Both the position numbers and the translations under genes were made by a program. Of a stretch of 64,000 bases of DNA, positions 1 through 12,493 are shown piece after piece. The stretch is from Ochotona curzoniae (Eukaryota; Chordata; Mammalia; Lagomorpha; Ochotonidae). Each line of letters opens with the position of its first letter. Position 1 is the first letter of the stretch. Under the pieces are notes generated by a model, which was given only the letters and a program-made list of their open reading frames with translations, searched no databases and was not told the origin of the DNA. The stretch covers positions 310,001 to 374,000 of the forward strand of contig NW_024465777.1 of the NCBI RefSeq assembly GCF_017591425.1, written 5' to 3'.

Positions 1-594
1 TTACTTTTCTGACGTTCAATGTGTTTGTCGGTAAAATGTGAACAAAAACTGACCTTGTGTAGCAGAGAACAGATTACCTGAGATTGTATGAAAAAATAAA
101 TCTCTCATTATTCCACGTAGCACATGCTAAGCACTAAGCAAATGATATCTATTACCACGGTTGCCATTCAAGGGAGGCTGCTTGTAATGTAGCAGAGAAA
201 CAAGAACAAGGCTGAACCACAGGCAGTGATGACAGGTGGAGACAGTGTGAGTGTCCAACATTCAGCATTCAGCAGATGAGTGGAAATTGCACCCCATGCA
301 ATCTAAGCACAGAGCCACACTCTTTACCACTCAGCTTTGTTCACTGCCCCACCAATGACTCACTCCACAGCACTTTGTGCTACTCCAAGCCCATCTACTG
401 AGCTAGTCCATCCCCTGCCTACCCCCACTCCCACTACTTCAGCTTCAAGATGAAATCCCTCACTGCTATTCCCAAGGTACATTTGAGACTTCTATGCAGT
501 CAGATGTTGGGGATCATAGGACCTAGGTCAAGAGAATATCAGGGCTCCTGGCTTAGGGCAGTATAGGGAGATGGGACTCAGGCTTGGGGCTTAC

Positions 595-634
595 CCAGGG
601 CCACAAGGAGAAGGGAGCTCAGCAGCCGGATCAT
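595..634 (-). CDS. CELA3: CELA3-family elastase, exon 1 only (gene continues off left edge)
   Basis: Coding part of exon 1 of a second CELA3-type pancreatic elastase gene, transcribed leftward. The start codon is the complement of 632-634, followed by a hydrophobic signal-peptide core ([11 protein letters not shown]). A consensus GT donor (GTAAG) follows the exon and lies at 594-590 on the minus strand. The sequence matches exon 1 of the complete gene at 31248-31287, its mirror image in the other arm of the inverted duplication. Intron 1 fills 1-594 and exons 2-8 lie outside the window, so whether the gene is intact cannot be judged. With the right-hand gene it forms a head-to-head pair with start codons about 30.6 kb apart. 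Confidence 0.9.
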
Positions 635-840
635 TGTGGATCTGGAGAAGAAGGGAAGGAGAAACGGAACCTACCCTCTAATATAGGGCACAGAGAGGGA
701 GAGGGGGCTGGACTGGGCCCCACTCCAGAACAGGTGGTGGAACACCAGATCTCCCAGGAACCAAGGTCACAGTCTCTATCCACTGCACATGGAGGAGTAA
801 CAGTCAATGGAAGTATCCAACTTTTCTTGCATCATGTGCC
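635..840 (-). promoter_or_regulatory. CELA3 promoter, left copy
   Basis: Mirror of the promoter at 31042-31247. Read leftward it has an E-box CACCTG (complement of 731-736) about 100 bp before the start codon, and a TATA-like CTATATTAG (complement of 678-686) about 45-55 bp before it. E-boxes of this type are bound by the PTF1 complex in acinar enhancers (family knowledge). Use in this animal is inferred. Confidence 0.7.
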
Positions 841-1674
841 TGCACAGGTGGTACTGGGTAGCTAACCAATAACACAGAAACAGAATAGAAATTTGGCAAC
901 AGAATACACCACCTCCTTCAGGAAAGAACACAGGTGCTAGATCTCATCCCTGATTCACACCCTGCCTGGGCCTCTTCCTAGCTGTGAGATTGACCTCACA
1001 GCCTCACTTCTCTGAGTCTGTTTTCACATCTGTAAATGGGATTCATATTAATATTCAGCTCAATAAAGAGATCTTGTGAACACCTACTCGTATGTGGCCT
1101 AGGCAGTGTTCTTGGGGCTTTAATCAACACAATATGTGGTCTCCGCCCTTCAGAAGGTTGAGACTTGGTGGGAGAGACAAGGAGAAATCAACAAATAACT
1201 GCAAAGGCTGAATCCAAACACATAGTGTGAAGCACAGGAGATGAGAAGTAATGGGACTGTGTCACTTATAAGGAAGCTAGAGAAAATGCCATTTGACCTG
1301 AGTATTCAGGATTTGATTGAGTCCTAAAAGAAAAATAAAAGCCAGTTATAAAAGATGCATCTGTGTTTGCCATAGTAAAGACAGCACATGCAACAACCCC
1401 ATTTCAAATGAAGTGCCTGTGTTTGAGACCCATCTCTGCTCCAGAATCCCACTTCCTGTAATGTGCACTTTAAAAGCCAGAAGATAATGATGGCTCAAGT
1501 ACTTGATTCCTTATTACCCACCGATTCACTGAATTCTTGATTCTGACTTTTGGCCTGGCTCAATCCCATTCTGCTACAGGTATTTGGGAGGAATGAATCA
1601 GTCAGTGGAAGAGCTCCTTTTCTCTATACTTTTCAAGTAAAGTGAAAACAAAACTTTTTAAAAGATGTATTTGG

Positions 1675-1985
1675 GACCAGCACTGTTGCACAGTGGTTGA
1701 AGTCTAGGCCTGCAATGCTGCCATACAATAAACACTGGTTTGAGGCCCAGTTTTCAGTTTCTTAAACAGACACCTGTTAACACAGCTGGGAAGACAAGTG
1801 TTGATGGCCCAAATGCTGGGACCCTAGCACACACATGGGTAACCTGGATGCAGTTTCTTACTTGACCTCAGCCTCATTTAACCATGCCTGTTGTGGCCAT
1901 CTTGGGAGTAAACCAGCAGATGGAAAATCTCTTTATTTCTCTGTCTGCTATTCTCTCTTTCTCTCTGCCACTCTGCCTTAAAATA
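1675..1985 (+). repeat. Degenerate CSINE
   Basis: Diverged tRNA-derived lagomorph SINE: a head of the GGGACCAGCACTGTTGCACAG type, then the GGTTTGAGGCCC region, and a tail with the CTCTTTCTCTCTGCC tract and A-rich end. An opposite-strand SINE follows at about 2005-2290. Both are mirrored in the right arm near 29590-30207, so they predate the inversion. Confidence 0.75.
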
Positions 1986-4900
1986 AGTAATTTTTCTTTT
2001 GAAAAAATATTGGCTTTATTAAATCTAAAGGCAGAGAGACAGACATAGACAAATACTGCCAATATGAAGTGTCACTCCCCTACTACATATAGCAACGGAG
2101 GCTGAGCCAGGCTGAGACCTAAAGATTACAACTTAATCTTGATCTCCTGGGTGAACACAGTACTTAAACCATCACCTGCCACCCTTTACAATGTACTGTA
2201 ACAGGAAGCTGGAATTGGAATGAACCTGGGACCCAAATGTAGACACTCTAATGGATTGCAGGTGTTTCAACAGAATTTTTTTTAAGATTTATTAAGCAGT
2301 GATAGGATGTCACTGCCTTGCCAACAGCACAGACCATCCTACAGGCACATCTGAAGGAGAACAAGCCTGAAACTTCCTGAAGAAAGTATCTGACACTTTA
2401 ACTTTGTATTTGAAAGATCCTAAAGATAACAGAGACTGAAATTTCATGGGTGAATTGGTGGGAGAGGCTGTGCTTTCATTATTGGAGGCCAGATTCATTC
2501 CACAAATGCCTGCGATAGCTGCAGCTCAGCTGGGCCAACGACAAAACCAGAAACTTCTTTTCCATAGGGGATACAGATATCTGAGGACTTGGATCAGTTT
2601 CTGCAGCCTTCCCAGGCACATTCACAAGGAGCTACAGCAAAAGCAGAGAAGCTGGATCCTGATGAGGGTTGGTGTCTAAAGTAGCAGCCTAACTGGCTGC
2701 ACCACAACCAGCCACTTCTGAAAGTTTTCTTGTCAAGGAGCGGCAAGTGAAATCTCAGCAGAAGAACTGCCTGGGAAAAGGAGCTGCAAAGGAAGATCAG
2801 GGATCTTGAGATCTATTGTAGAGATCAACCTGAAGCAAAGCAAACTGCTTTCTGGTTGGGAAGTGGATGTTCAGGTTGGGGAGGTGGGTATGGGTGTGGT
2901 TAGGAGTTTGGTCTGGCAGGAGAGTGATGGCTGGGTTTGAATGGGAGTTTTGAGAGCCAGGAGAATCTCCTTCTGCTTCAAGGGAGTTCTACAAGATGGG
3001 GGAGTACCTAGGAACCCCAAACTTTCTCTCATTCAACTTCAAACTTCCAGGGTCCGGAAAGGAGCCTGGCACAGAGCAGTGTCAACAGCATCATTTGTTC
3101 AAAGAAACAACAAATGAATGAATGAAGCTGAAAGACTCCTCACATGTCCTGTTGTTCCTCCCTCACTCTCTGGAGGTGCAGTTGCCTTGGCATTCACATA
3201 GAACACTTCGCAGGCCCCTGTGTGTCCCTAAAAGCTCAGCAGCAGTTCTGGTCGGGCTGGGGCCCTGGACAGCAGGGTTCTTTACCACAGGCTATCCTGT
3301 GACCAATGACCCCACTGGAAGAGAGTTCACTGAACAGGGGTTCTGCTCACTCTGTGTCCTGCTGGGGATTCAGCTCTCAGAATGTAACTTAGAAGCAGCC
3401 AAGAAAGAATCAAACACTGGAATGGTAAATATAAGGTCAACACAGATCAAATAGTTCTTGCCTGAAGCGTTTCTCAGAACCTTAAAACATGCCAGCATTC
3501 ACTGAGAATCACATGTAGTGTTCTCCAGGCAAGGACTCAAAAGCCCCATACTCTTACAACCCAACCCTCCTATCACCAGCCCCTTCCCCTAGGGATTGCA
3601 ACCCAGCCTTAGGGTGAGCAAGGAAATGCAAGACCTAGCAAGGGTCCTGAGTGTGTAAGAAATGGTCCCAGAAGGCACACGCTGCTGGAACACGTGCAGG
3701 TGACTCTTGCATTAGGAAGGTACCACCTCAGCTGATACCTGAATGGGTTCTCAGAGAATGGTTCTGAGAGGAGGGAATGGGTACAGTGTTTTCCCATAGC
3801 CTGACAAAGCTTCCTGAGGCTGAGCTGGACTGTGTGGGTGTATCCCTGCAGCTCACTGTGAAAGTCATGGGAAATGGTGGTGGGTGGCTCCGTTTCCCTG
3901 CGCTATTTCATGGGCCTGCTGATGCAGTCAACAAGTGTTTATTAAACACCTACATGATTTTAAGCTCACTCATGGTCCCCAGGATCCTTCAAGAAGACAA
4001 ACAAGGGTTTCACAGTTGGGAGTTCAATTCTCAGAAGGAGACACAGCAGAAGAGCTTTGCATCTCCACCTGCCTGTCCTTTTTTGTTCCCCAATTCCTGC
4101 CCTGGGGCCCTCTTTGCTAAACGAAGAATGGCACTGAGGGGTTTCATTCTGAAAAAGGCAAGTGCTAGCCAGAGTTGGAAAGTGCATTCGGGACTCCTGT
4201 TCCTCTGCTGCCTCCTCACAACCTCGGGTGTGCACTGGGTGCCTTCTTCCGCAAAGTCCCTCACTGCTGCCAAGCACACTGCTCCCAGCTCAGCAACTGC
4301 TTTCTCTAGTCCCTGCATCCTTGAAAAGCTTCAGTTCTCCACTGATGGTGGACTCGGAGATCACCATTGCTTGTGAGTTTCTCCAGCAGCTATGTCTCCA
4401 CTTTTATCAAATATTCCTTAGTATTCTTTCCAGAACATCTCTTCTCTCCCAAGCCTGGCTGATGACAACCTTGGCTGATGGTCACAAGAGCATTCATAGG
4501 GCATGCAGTGAGAGAGAAGTTTATTCCCATTCAGTATCACACCCAAGCAGGCCAGTGGCTCTGCTTGGAGACACCAACTCTTCTTTCCAAGCTTACTCGT
4601 ATACAAGAAACTGTGTCCTCCGTAATTCCTGTGCTGAAGTTCTAATGTGTCAGACCATGATTTCATGTGGAGACAGGATCAAAATTGATGTAATGGGTCA
4701 CACTGAGATAATTAAGGTGGACCTTGTGAACTCTGACAGGTGCCTTTTTGAAAAAAGGAAACTGGTATGCAGGAGAACAGTGTGGGGGACTGAAGCTGCC
4801 TACACAGGAGAGGGGAATGGAAAGGAATTTCCGGGTCCTGGAGAGGAAACACATTCTGACTCCCGGATCCTGCACTTATGGCTCTAGAACTGCTGCTCAC

Positions 4901-6026
4901 AGGACTACCCTGTGAATCTGAGGCCTCGTGACAGCAGCACTAACAAAGGACTCAGCCCAGCATGGCTCCAGCACCACTCTACACTGCCAATACTTGAAGA
5001 AGGGACAAGCTTCTTCACTTAGCACAAACTACCTCCTCTACCCTGACCTCACCTGGCTTCTGGAGAGGCAGGGAGAGGTGACTTTTGATCTAGGCATAGG
5101 GAAAAAAATAAAAGAATACCATTTGGGGTTGCTCCATGTCTTTGTCACAAAACACAACATTTTCAGATGCAATGAAAAGAAGCCAGGCTAAGCCACACAT
5201 TATGATGGTTTTAATCTTATAAGGCTTGAGTTAAATATGAGAGGCTGCATTGGCCCAAGACTCAGACCTCAGTGCCTGTTCTTCCCGTGTTCTGCCCTGT
5301 ACAGCCTCCAGGATTCCTTCCCAGACTGAAGCAGTTAGAATCATACTGGGTCCTTGAAAGAGAATTGATTGGAATCCAGCTATCTGGTTCCAAGATGAGT
5401 GAAATGATGAGAAACCCCCAGGGTCAAGGACAGAGGGGACAGTGAGAGACAGTGAGGCCTTACGCCAGCTGCCCTAGTCCAGGTTCTGCTGCCTGGTGAA
5501 ACCGGGCCAGCTGAGGACTGACAGGTGGGATCCAAGGAGGTGGTGTAAGCTGAGACCTGTGCTTATGATCCCTCTATTCTCCCATCTCCCCTGTCTCCAA
5601 GAAACACACCTACCCTTCCAGGTGAGTGAAAATCCCACCCAATGCAGAAAGGGAACATACAGGTATGGGTGTTTGATGAGAAATGAGGACACAGATGATG
5701 CAGAGAATCATGGAAAGCAGGTTCCCGGGGCACACAGGGAGCCTCAGAAGTGTTTTCAACGAGAGTACAGCAGAATCCAAGTAGAGCTGATCTGTGGCTT
5801 CTGAGGGGAAAGGTCTGAAGAGGAGCAAGAACCCCATGAGGAAGCCCGGGGTGGCATGGGTTTGGATCAATCTGCAGAGATTAGTCAAGTGCCCAGGTCG
5901 GGGCAGCAGAGGAGAAGGGGAAACTGGGATAGGGGAGGAACCAAATGAGATAGGAGAAACATGCATCCCTGATTCACAGCTACTCTGCAGGGCTGGGACA
6001 TGAAGTATGTCAATGCACATGGCCTG

Positions 6027-6028
<2 letters not shown>

Positions 6029-6091
<63 letters not shown>
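6029..6091. repeat. (CT)n(CA)n compound microsatellite, left arm
   Basis: About 20 CT units followed by about 12 CA units. The mirror tract at 25800-25880 is longer, which explains a 17-base offset between the arms and gives a marker for telling them apart. Confidence 0.97.
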
Positions 6092-6739
6092 ATGCCTCCC
6101 TACAAACGCACTCACTTACTTAGTCACTCAGTCACTCACTCACTAGTGTTGTGTACTCATGCCTTGGCCATACCTGACTCTTCATCTGCCCCTCCCATGG
6201 AATTTATCCTTGGAGAGTGGTGTGTTTGTAGAAAGATTTGGCTCATTTATACAGTCTTAGAGGCTGTGGCTTTTCTCAACAAGCTGGAAGGAGGAGCAGC
6301 CACTGGTTGGTTACTTCAGCTGCATGGCTCTGTCACCAAAAACCCAGTCTCTTGCAAACCTTGTGGTTTTCTGTTGGCTTGGTGTGCTGGCCTCTCCTCT
6401 TGAGCAGCTCTCTTCGTTCATTGACCAAGGAAGGGACTGTGTTTGAGTGGTGGTGACACCAATGAATGGACAGCAGGGAGGCAAGGTGAGAAAGGAAAAG
6501 TAATTAGGACAGGCAATGTCTTGGACAAAGGGCCCCATCCCACCAGTGCACGCCAGGAGCCTCAGAGCCACCTGTACACTTGTGAGCAGGGCTGCTCACC
6601 TTCCTGTGCTCTCTCCTGACACCTGGTGTAGCCTGATGAATGAGGCTTAGTGCCCTGTTCCTCTCCCCTATTTCCAAGCACCAACCATAGCAGACACCCA
6701 GAGCTCATGCCTTGACTTTTCTTGGAAACACACACACAC

Positions 6740-7679
6740 TAACACACACACAATGTACATCTACATTACATAGAAGATGAACCCTTCTGTCTCCAGTATA
6801 CAAATTCTCTCTATTTTTTACTTCAGCCTGTGACTGATATGTGAAAAATTCCATGGCACCAATCATTTCTGACAAAAATCTCAAGCTAGTAGTCCACAAA
6901 TGGAACTATCAGCCTAAGATACTGTGCAGGAGCTGAACAGACTGCCACAAAAGCCACTTCTCACAGTCTCTGGGACTTTCCAGCTCCTGTTGTGATCTTT
7001 AAAACTATGAGCAAGGGAATGTGAGAGCCACAATAGTCACTTCAAGCTCTCTGTCCTGAGCCATCCATCATCAGTATTGCCTTTTACCGCACTACCAGGC
7101 ATTAAGCTGAAAACTCCACTGTTGACCCAGGTACAAACTGAGATTCCTCTTTTGGAAGCAGGTATTGGGATCATTGAACCAAAAACAGCAGATCTTCAGG
7201 GCTCTTGGCCCAGGGCAATGCAGGGAGTTTACAAACATCACAAGGAGAAAGTGATCTGTATCTGGAGCATGGTATATTGCCAATGGCAGCGGTGTGACAC
7301 AGAGCTTGGGCTCTAACATAGGGCAAAGACAGTGAGAGTAAAATTGGGCCCAGTCCCAGAACAGGTGGTAAACACTAGGTTTCCCATGGCCCAAGGCCAC
7401 AGCCAACACCCACTGCAGATTGTAGCGTGACAGCCAATGGAAGGACTTAGTGTTCACTGTGCTTGGTGTTTCTACAACAGTCTCCAGGTAGTCTACTGGT
7501 AAGAGGACCATGATGGAAAGTTTGAGTCAGAACATGCTTTCTCAGTATACATATCCACCTCAATAAAGAGATCTCAGGGAGCACCTGCTCTTTTGAGGTC
7601 AAGTAGTGATCTAGGCAATCATGCTTTCTGTGTTAGCATCTAGTGTAGAAGAAATGATTTATCAACAGAAACCAACCAA
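6740..7679 (-). pseudogene. Decayed CELA3 promoter/exon 1 unit, left arm copy
   Basis: Mirror of 24212-25151. Read leftward it keeps the E-box (complement of 7362-7367), the GGGCCCA element, and a weak echo of exon 1 around CTCCTTGTG, but no start codon or open signal peptide. It probably descends from an older CELA3 duplicate whose body was lost. Confidence 0.6.
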
Positions 7680-7689
7680 GGCTTTGTGC

Positions 7690-10600
7690 AGGCATGGCGG
7701 CAGGTGATAAAAGCGGAATGCATGACTGGAATGGGATTTACATTGACATCACAATTCCTGAATCTATTTCCTGCTGATCATGTGCATTACTCTTTCCTAT
7801 ATTGAGTCCAGATATATCTTCCTAAATTTTCTAATGTTTCTATCTCCATATTTTAATTTTATTAGTCTTTGCCAAGACTTGGCCCCAAAAGATTCATTAT
7901 TATTTTGTTAAGCTTTTAAATTCTAAACAGACAAATTTATCAATCAGGATTAATATAATTGGGAAAAGATAAAATGTCGGTGAAGTCTCCATTTGATAAT
8001 AAATAATATATTCTATTGATTCCTAAACTGTGCACCTTGATACTTTTTTAAAAAGGTACAAATTCTAGAGCCATTTAACATGGGTATAAAGGGCTTGCAA
8101 TATCTCTCTTAATGCTATTGCAGTGAATAAGAAATGTTTTATTGGGCCCGGCGCGGTGGCGCAAGTGTTTAAGGTCCTCACCTTGGAAGCCCAGGATCCC
8201 ATATGGATGCCGGTTCTAATCCCGGCAGCCCCACTTCCCTTCCAGCTCCCTGCCTGTGGCCCGGGAAAGCAGTCAGGGATGGCCCAAAGCTTTGGGACCC
8301 TGCACCCACGTGGGAGACCCGAAAGAGGCTCCTGGCTTCAGATCGGCATAGTATCGGCCCGTTGCGCTCACTTGGGGAGTGAATCATCAGACGGAAGATC
8401 TTCCTCTCTGTCTCTCCTCTCTGTATATCTGCCTTTCCAATAAAAAATAATAAAAATACATCTTTAAAAAAAAAGAAATGTTTTATTTTCACTGGATCTG
8501 TTCCACTTTAGTTTGCAGGTATATGGTTTATGGCTCATCGGTAGTCAATGATTGTATTAGAACATCCACTTAACTTAAGCACTTGTTGTAAAAGCTGGCC
8601 TGAAAACAGGCTAGGTTTCCCAAAACAGTAACAAATCTTTTTAAATTAGCTTCATGATATACAAGGATATTCTAGAATTATGCTTGAAGAACTCACTAAG
8701 GACCTTCGCCGGAGAATCAATAGAAGAGGCCAATAAAATTGTCTGCCATGGAGTGCAGCTGCTTTGATATAACAAAGCAAAGGTCTTTTGAATAGATATT
8801 TGAAAAAATATCTATTTTGAGAGTTTTGATTTTTTTTTTACCACAGTAGACAGACTTATCTTCTGTGTGCATCTGTCAACACTCATGAGGTAGTAGTTTA
8901 ATCTTCAATAAATATATTCAGGTGAGGCACCCTTAATATAGGATGAATACTGAGGTGATACTTAGTATTCATCCTAATAAGGTAGGATTTCTTTCACATA
9001 TTCTGAAATTGGTTTGGTAGTAAACCTTCCTTTCTAGTGCTTAATAAATCTAGATTTCCTGGGAAAATAAGCAAAAAAAGTGGGGGAGTGCTTTTCATAA
9101 AGCTTAGGAAGAATTTTCTTAAGACTATAGCTAAATAGGCATATTTGCCTAAATATACATTGGAGTATACATCTTTATTCCCTAAAAAAGGATGGATTTG
9201 GCTTGGTGTAATATCCTAATGGCTATATCTTCATCTTGCATACACTAGGATCTCATTTGTATACCAGTTCATGTCCTGGCTGCTCCACTTCCCATTCAGC
9301 TCCCTGCCTGTGGGCTCGGAGAGCAGTCGTGTAGACCTAGAAGAAGCTCAGGCATCCTTGCTTTAGATTGGCTCAGCCTTGGCCATTGTGACCATTTGGA
9401 AATTGAACCAGCAGATGGATGATCTTCCTCTCTGTCTCTCCTTCTCTCTGTAAATATGATTTTCCAATAAGAATAAAATAAACCAAAAAAGATGAAAAAA
9501 TAAAAATAAAAGATGGGCTACTAATGAAACTGTTAAATAAATCTTTACAATAGAATGCTGAAATTCCTACCTTTTGTTTATATCTACAATATTAGGATAA
9601 ATAGCAGAACTATAGGCTTGTGACTGTTGTTGAAGGACTATACTATGGTAGTAATATTACAAAAATAGATAGGGCAAGAAGGGAGAATGGGGAGGGTGGA
9701 AGGGGGAATCTATGAGCCTAAGAAACTGTATAATGAAAAATAAAAACTTTTGAAAGTCTTTGATTCATCTTTTCAACTTTACCTGGGTCTCCAGGAAAAG
9801 ATGATAAGAAACAAGATGGTAAGTACTCCTGAGAGTTGTAGCTACCTTTGTGATACCTGAGACTTAGAGGTCCCTTGTTGCTGTAAAGTAACCTTGAAGT
9901 CCTAAGTGTAGAATTACATCCTTCAAAAAGGTTTTGGATACCTTTTGTGCCTTTTCTATTTGAGTTGAAAAAACTTATATCCATCCTGTGAAAGCATCAA
10001 TAAAGAACAGTAGATATTTGAAATTATTTATTGTAGGCATGCATCTGAAATCTTTGCTAATCTCATTAAGTATAAGTTCATCTCTGCACAGGAGTGACTA
10101 AAGAACAGAAGTCATCAAAGAAGGTGACCAAACACAATCCCTCAAAGTTATTTTGCAAGCAGCATGGATAGGAAAGAGATTCTTCTCTTATGACAGCATA
10201 GAGTCCATTTTCACCAAATTCCTGAGACTGTATCTGCATTAAAACTCCTTTCTCAGATGAATAAAATAATTTTTAATGACTCTTATTTTTTAAGACTCTT
10301 CCATTCAGAAGCCATTCAGAGCACAACATTATCTAAAATACACTGTTCACTAGCATCTTTAGTAATCCTTGCTATTGTACCCCTTGAGATCAGGCTCAGT
10401 ACAGTAAGGATTTTGAGTTATCTCTGCAGGCTAAGATACTAAAGCTGTTTTTCCCCCTGTTTATACATAGTTTCTTTGGAATGAGAAGAATGATAGCTTT
10501 TGCCAAAAAGGGTTTACATGAAACAACAAAATGTACTCCATCCCAATTTCATCTCATTTTCATATCCCAGTTTGCCTTGTGTTTTCCCTAACATCTCATT

Positions 10601-10690
10601 TCCCGTCTATCTAATCCAATCATATGAAATATATTTTTAAGTGTTCCACAGTTACTACAACAACAAGATAGTATAATTTTTTTTCTTTTT
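7690..10690 (+). repeat. Segmental duplication unit A, left part
   Basis: Diverged direct-repeat partner of about 55100-56950. Shared landmarks are the CTGATGATCATGT stretch (about 7770 against 55180), the ATATGGTTTATGGCT stretch (about 8520 against 55930), and the segment near 9900-9990 matching 56740-56800. The young CSINE at 8144-8472 is absent from the partner. No exon recognised. An old CSINE lies at about 9190-9490 (+). Confidence 0.75.
8144..8472 (+). repeat. Young CSINE with 15-bp target-site duplication
   Basis: Complete tRNA-derived SINE: a GC-rich head with an A-box-like TGGCGCAAGTG and a B-box-like GGTTCTAATCC, then a CT-rich stretch and an A-rich tail. Flanked by the same 15 bases AAGAAATGTTTTATT at 8129-8143 and 8473-8487. 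The partner locus near 55860 lacks it, so it inserted after the tandem duplication. Confidence 0.95.
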
Positions 10691-11446
10691 AAAAATCTTG
10701 AGAATCAAGATGGCTGCAAAGGGTGCAGACATGTTTGAGATGACAGAGAATCATTAGACAGGGAAAAGAACAGAGAGCAGATTACAGAGAAAGATAGGGG
10801 TCAGGAAGTCAATAGGGAGGTACCTGGAGAAACCCTGGACACAGGGAAGAGGTGATGACAGTAGAATGGTGTTACAGGGGATAGAAAACCCACCACCCAC
10901 CAGTGAGCTCTGATTTGGACTCAAAAGACATCTAGGGATCCAGAGGTGGCCATAGATCAGCCCTTATGTCAACCAGTTAGGAGCTTGGGTTTGCACAGGG
11001 AGCTTGGGAGGTGAAGGCAAGCTCGGTCGGGCCAATCCTGCTGAATACTTTGGCCCAGAAATGAACAGAAATGGAACTTCAGATTTCATGGGGCAGACTG
11101 GCGGCCAGTTGGAGCTCAGAGTACAGGGATCAAATGCCAGAGTAGGCATGTTTCTGGCCAGTCAAACCCAGCTGATCTCATGGGGAAGACAGTATCAGCT
11201 TCGCATCTTGCAGGATCTGTGTGGTCCCCAGATCGAAAAGCCAACAGTCCCAGCTCTCTGGCAGTTTTCCACTGGGTGCTATCTTATGTGTTTAGACAAG
11301 ATCAGTGCCACTGATAAACTAGTTATCTGGGACTGTTGGCATCTTCCTAACCCAGGACACTGAACATAAAAATTGACGTGTAGACCTGTAGGTAATACAT
11401 CTTAGAAATCTGCCCCAAGGAGAAAACTGCACCAAACAGGATTGCA

Positions 11447-12480
11447 ATGTCAAAAGTTAAAAGAGACAGAGCCACAATTAATGTTACCAAAGGCTCCCCT
11501 GTAAAGGAACAAAAGCCTCTACCACTCTCAGAGTTAACTGAGGAAGACATTGAAAAATGGGGGACACAGATTTCAGAAACTCGTTATAAAGCTTCTGACC
11601 AACAATGAGAAGCACATAATATAAGAGTTAAAAGAATTTAAGGAATTTGTTATACAGGAAATGAATCAAATGAAAGCTGACATTTCAGAAGTTAAGAATA
11701 CAGTGGCTCAAAGTAAAAGTACAATGGAGAGTTTAAAAAAATAGAAGGAATGAAGCAGAAGAAAGAATATCAGAATTAAAACAATATTTTCTGTCACCAG
11801 GGGAAAACAAACAAAAAGATGGGAGCAGAGCTAGGCCAAGCTTAAAAAAAAAAGTATCCAGGAATTAAAAGGTACAATTAACAGGCCCAATGCAAGAATT
11901 CTGGGAGTTCCAGAAGGCAGAGAAAGAAAAACTGGGATTAAAGGTATATTCAATGAAATAATACACAAAAACTTCCCTAATCTGGAGGAAAATTTGAGAA
12001 ACAACAGCCAGGAGGGGCACAGAACTCCCAATAGGATTGACCAAAAGCGATCTTCACCGAGACACGTGATCATCAGGCTCTCTTCAATCGAACATAAGGA
12101 AAAAAAATCCTTAAATGTGCAAGTGACAAAAATCAAGTGACCTATAGAGGAACCCCAATCAAACTCACAGCTGACCTCTCACAGGAAACTCTGCAGGCCA
12201 GCAGAGAATGGAGTGACATATTCCAGATTCTAAAAGAGAAAAAAAAATGTCAGCCCAGGATAACATATTCTGCAAAACTCTCCTTTGTCTTTGAAAATGA
12301 AATAAAATTCTTGCACAATAAAAAAAAAAAATCCAAGAATTCATGTCCTCCAAACCTACCCCACAAATAATACTCAAGAATGTTCTAGTGAAAGAGAAAA
12401 GAAATAACAGCAACCAAAACCAAAGGCATATGTGGAGAACATTTCACTAAAAGGCTAACAGAAGACTCAACCATAGAATA
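11447..12480 (+). pseudogene. L1 ORF1 remnant
   Basis: Matches the ORF1p of the HAL1-like copies: a lysine/glutamate-rich coiled-coil part, a middle RNA-binding part and a C-terminal part. Frameshifts and stops interrupt it. The stretch 11998-12322 is almost identical to the HAL1-like element at 18208-18530, while flanking ORF1 sequence is clearly more diverged. Confidence 0.85.
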
Positions 12481-12493
12481 AAACATTACTAAG

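Larger units (their letters stand above)
841..6700. other. Non-coding arm sequence with old SINE debris
   Basis: No exon-like sequence recognised. It holds degenerate CSINE-type segments: about 1675-1985 (+), about 2005-2290 (-), and a fainter one about 2440-2720 (-). It also holds the compound microsatellite at 6029-6091. The long frame at 4162-4887 has no recognisable domain and is most likely chance. All of it is mirrored in 25182-31041. Confidence 0.75.
1..7679. repeat. Left arm of large inverted duplication
   Basis: The reverse complement of this stretch recurs at 24212-31881. Base p pairs with 31882-p in the outer part. The sum shifts to 31908 inward of a 26-bp insertion near 5744-5770, and to 31891 inward of a dinucleotide tract that is longer in the right arm. 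In the places I compared only scattered substitutions were found, and open frames of 726, 597 and 417 bases are preserved identically, so identity is probably above 99%. The arm is cut by the window edge, so its true length is unknown. It carries CELA3 exon 1 and promoter, old SINEs and a decayed promoter unit. Confidence 0.97.

Noticed and set aside
4162..4887. 241-codon open frame, identical in both arms (mirror at 26995-27720)
   Set aside because: Identity reflects the recent inverted duplication. No domain, splice context or start context that I recognise, and overlapping frames on both strands are equally open. Probably chance.
6029..6091. Dense regular repeats that might suggest a CRISPR-like array
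   Set aside because: Simple dinucleotide microsatellite in a mammalian genome. There are no spacers.
8144..8230. tRNA-like head with A and B boxes (also at 13308, 19781 and 55656 on minus)
   Set aside because: These are SINE heads, not tRNA genes: they continue into the SINE body and tail and lack a normal acceptor stem.
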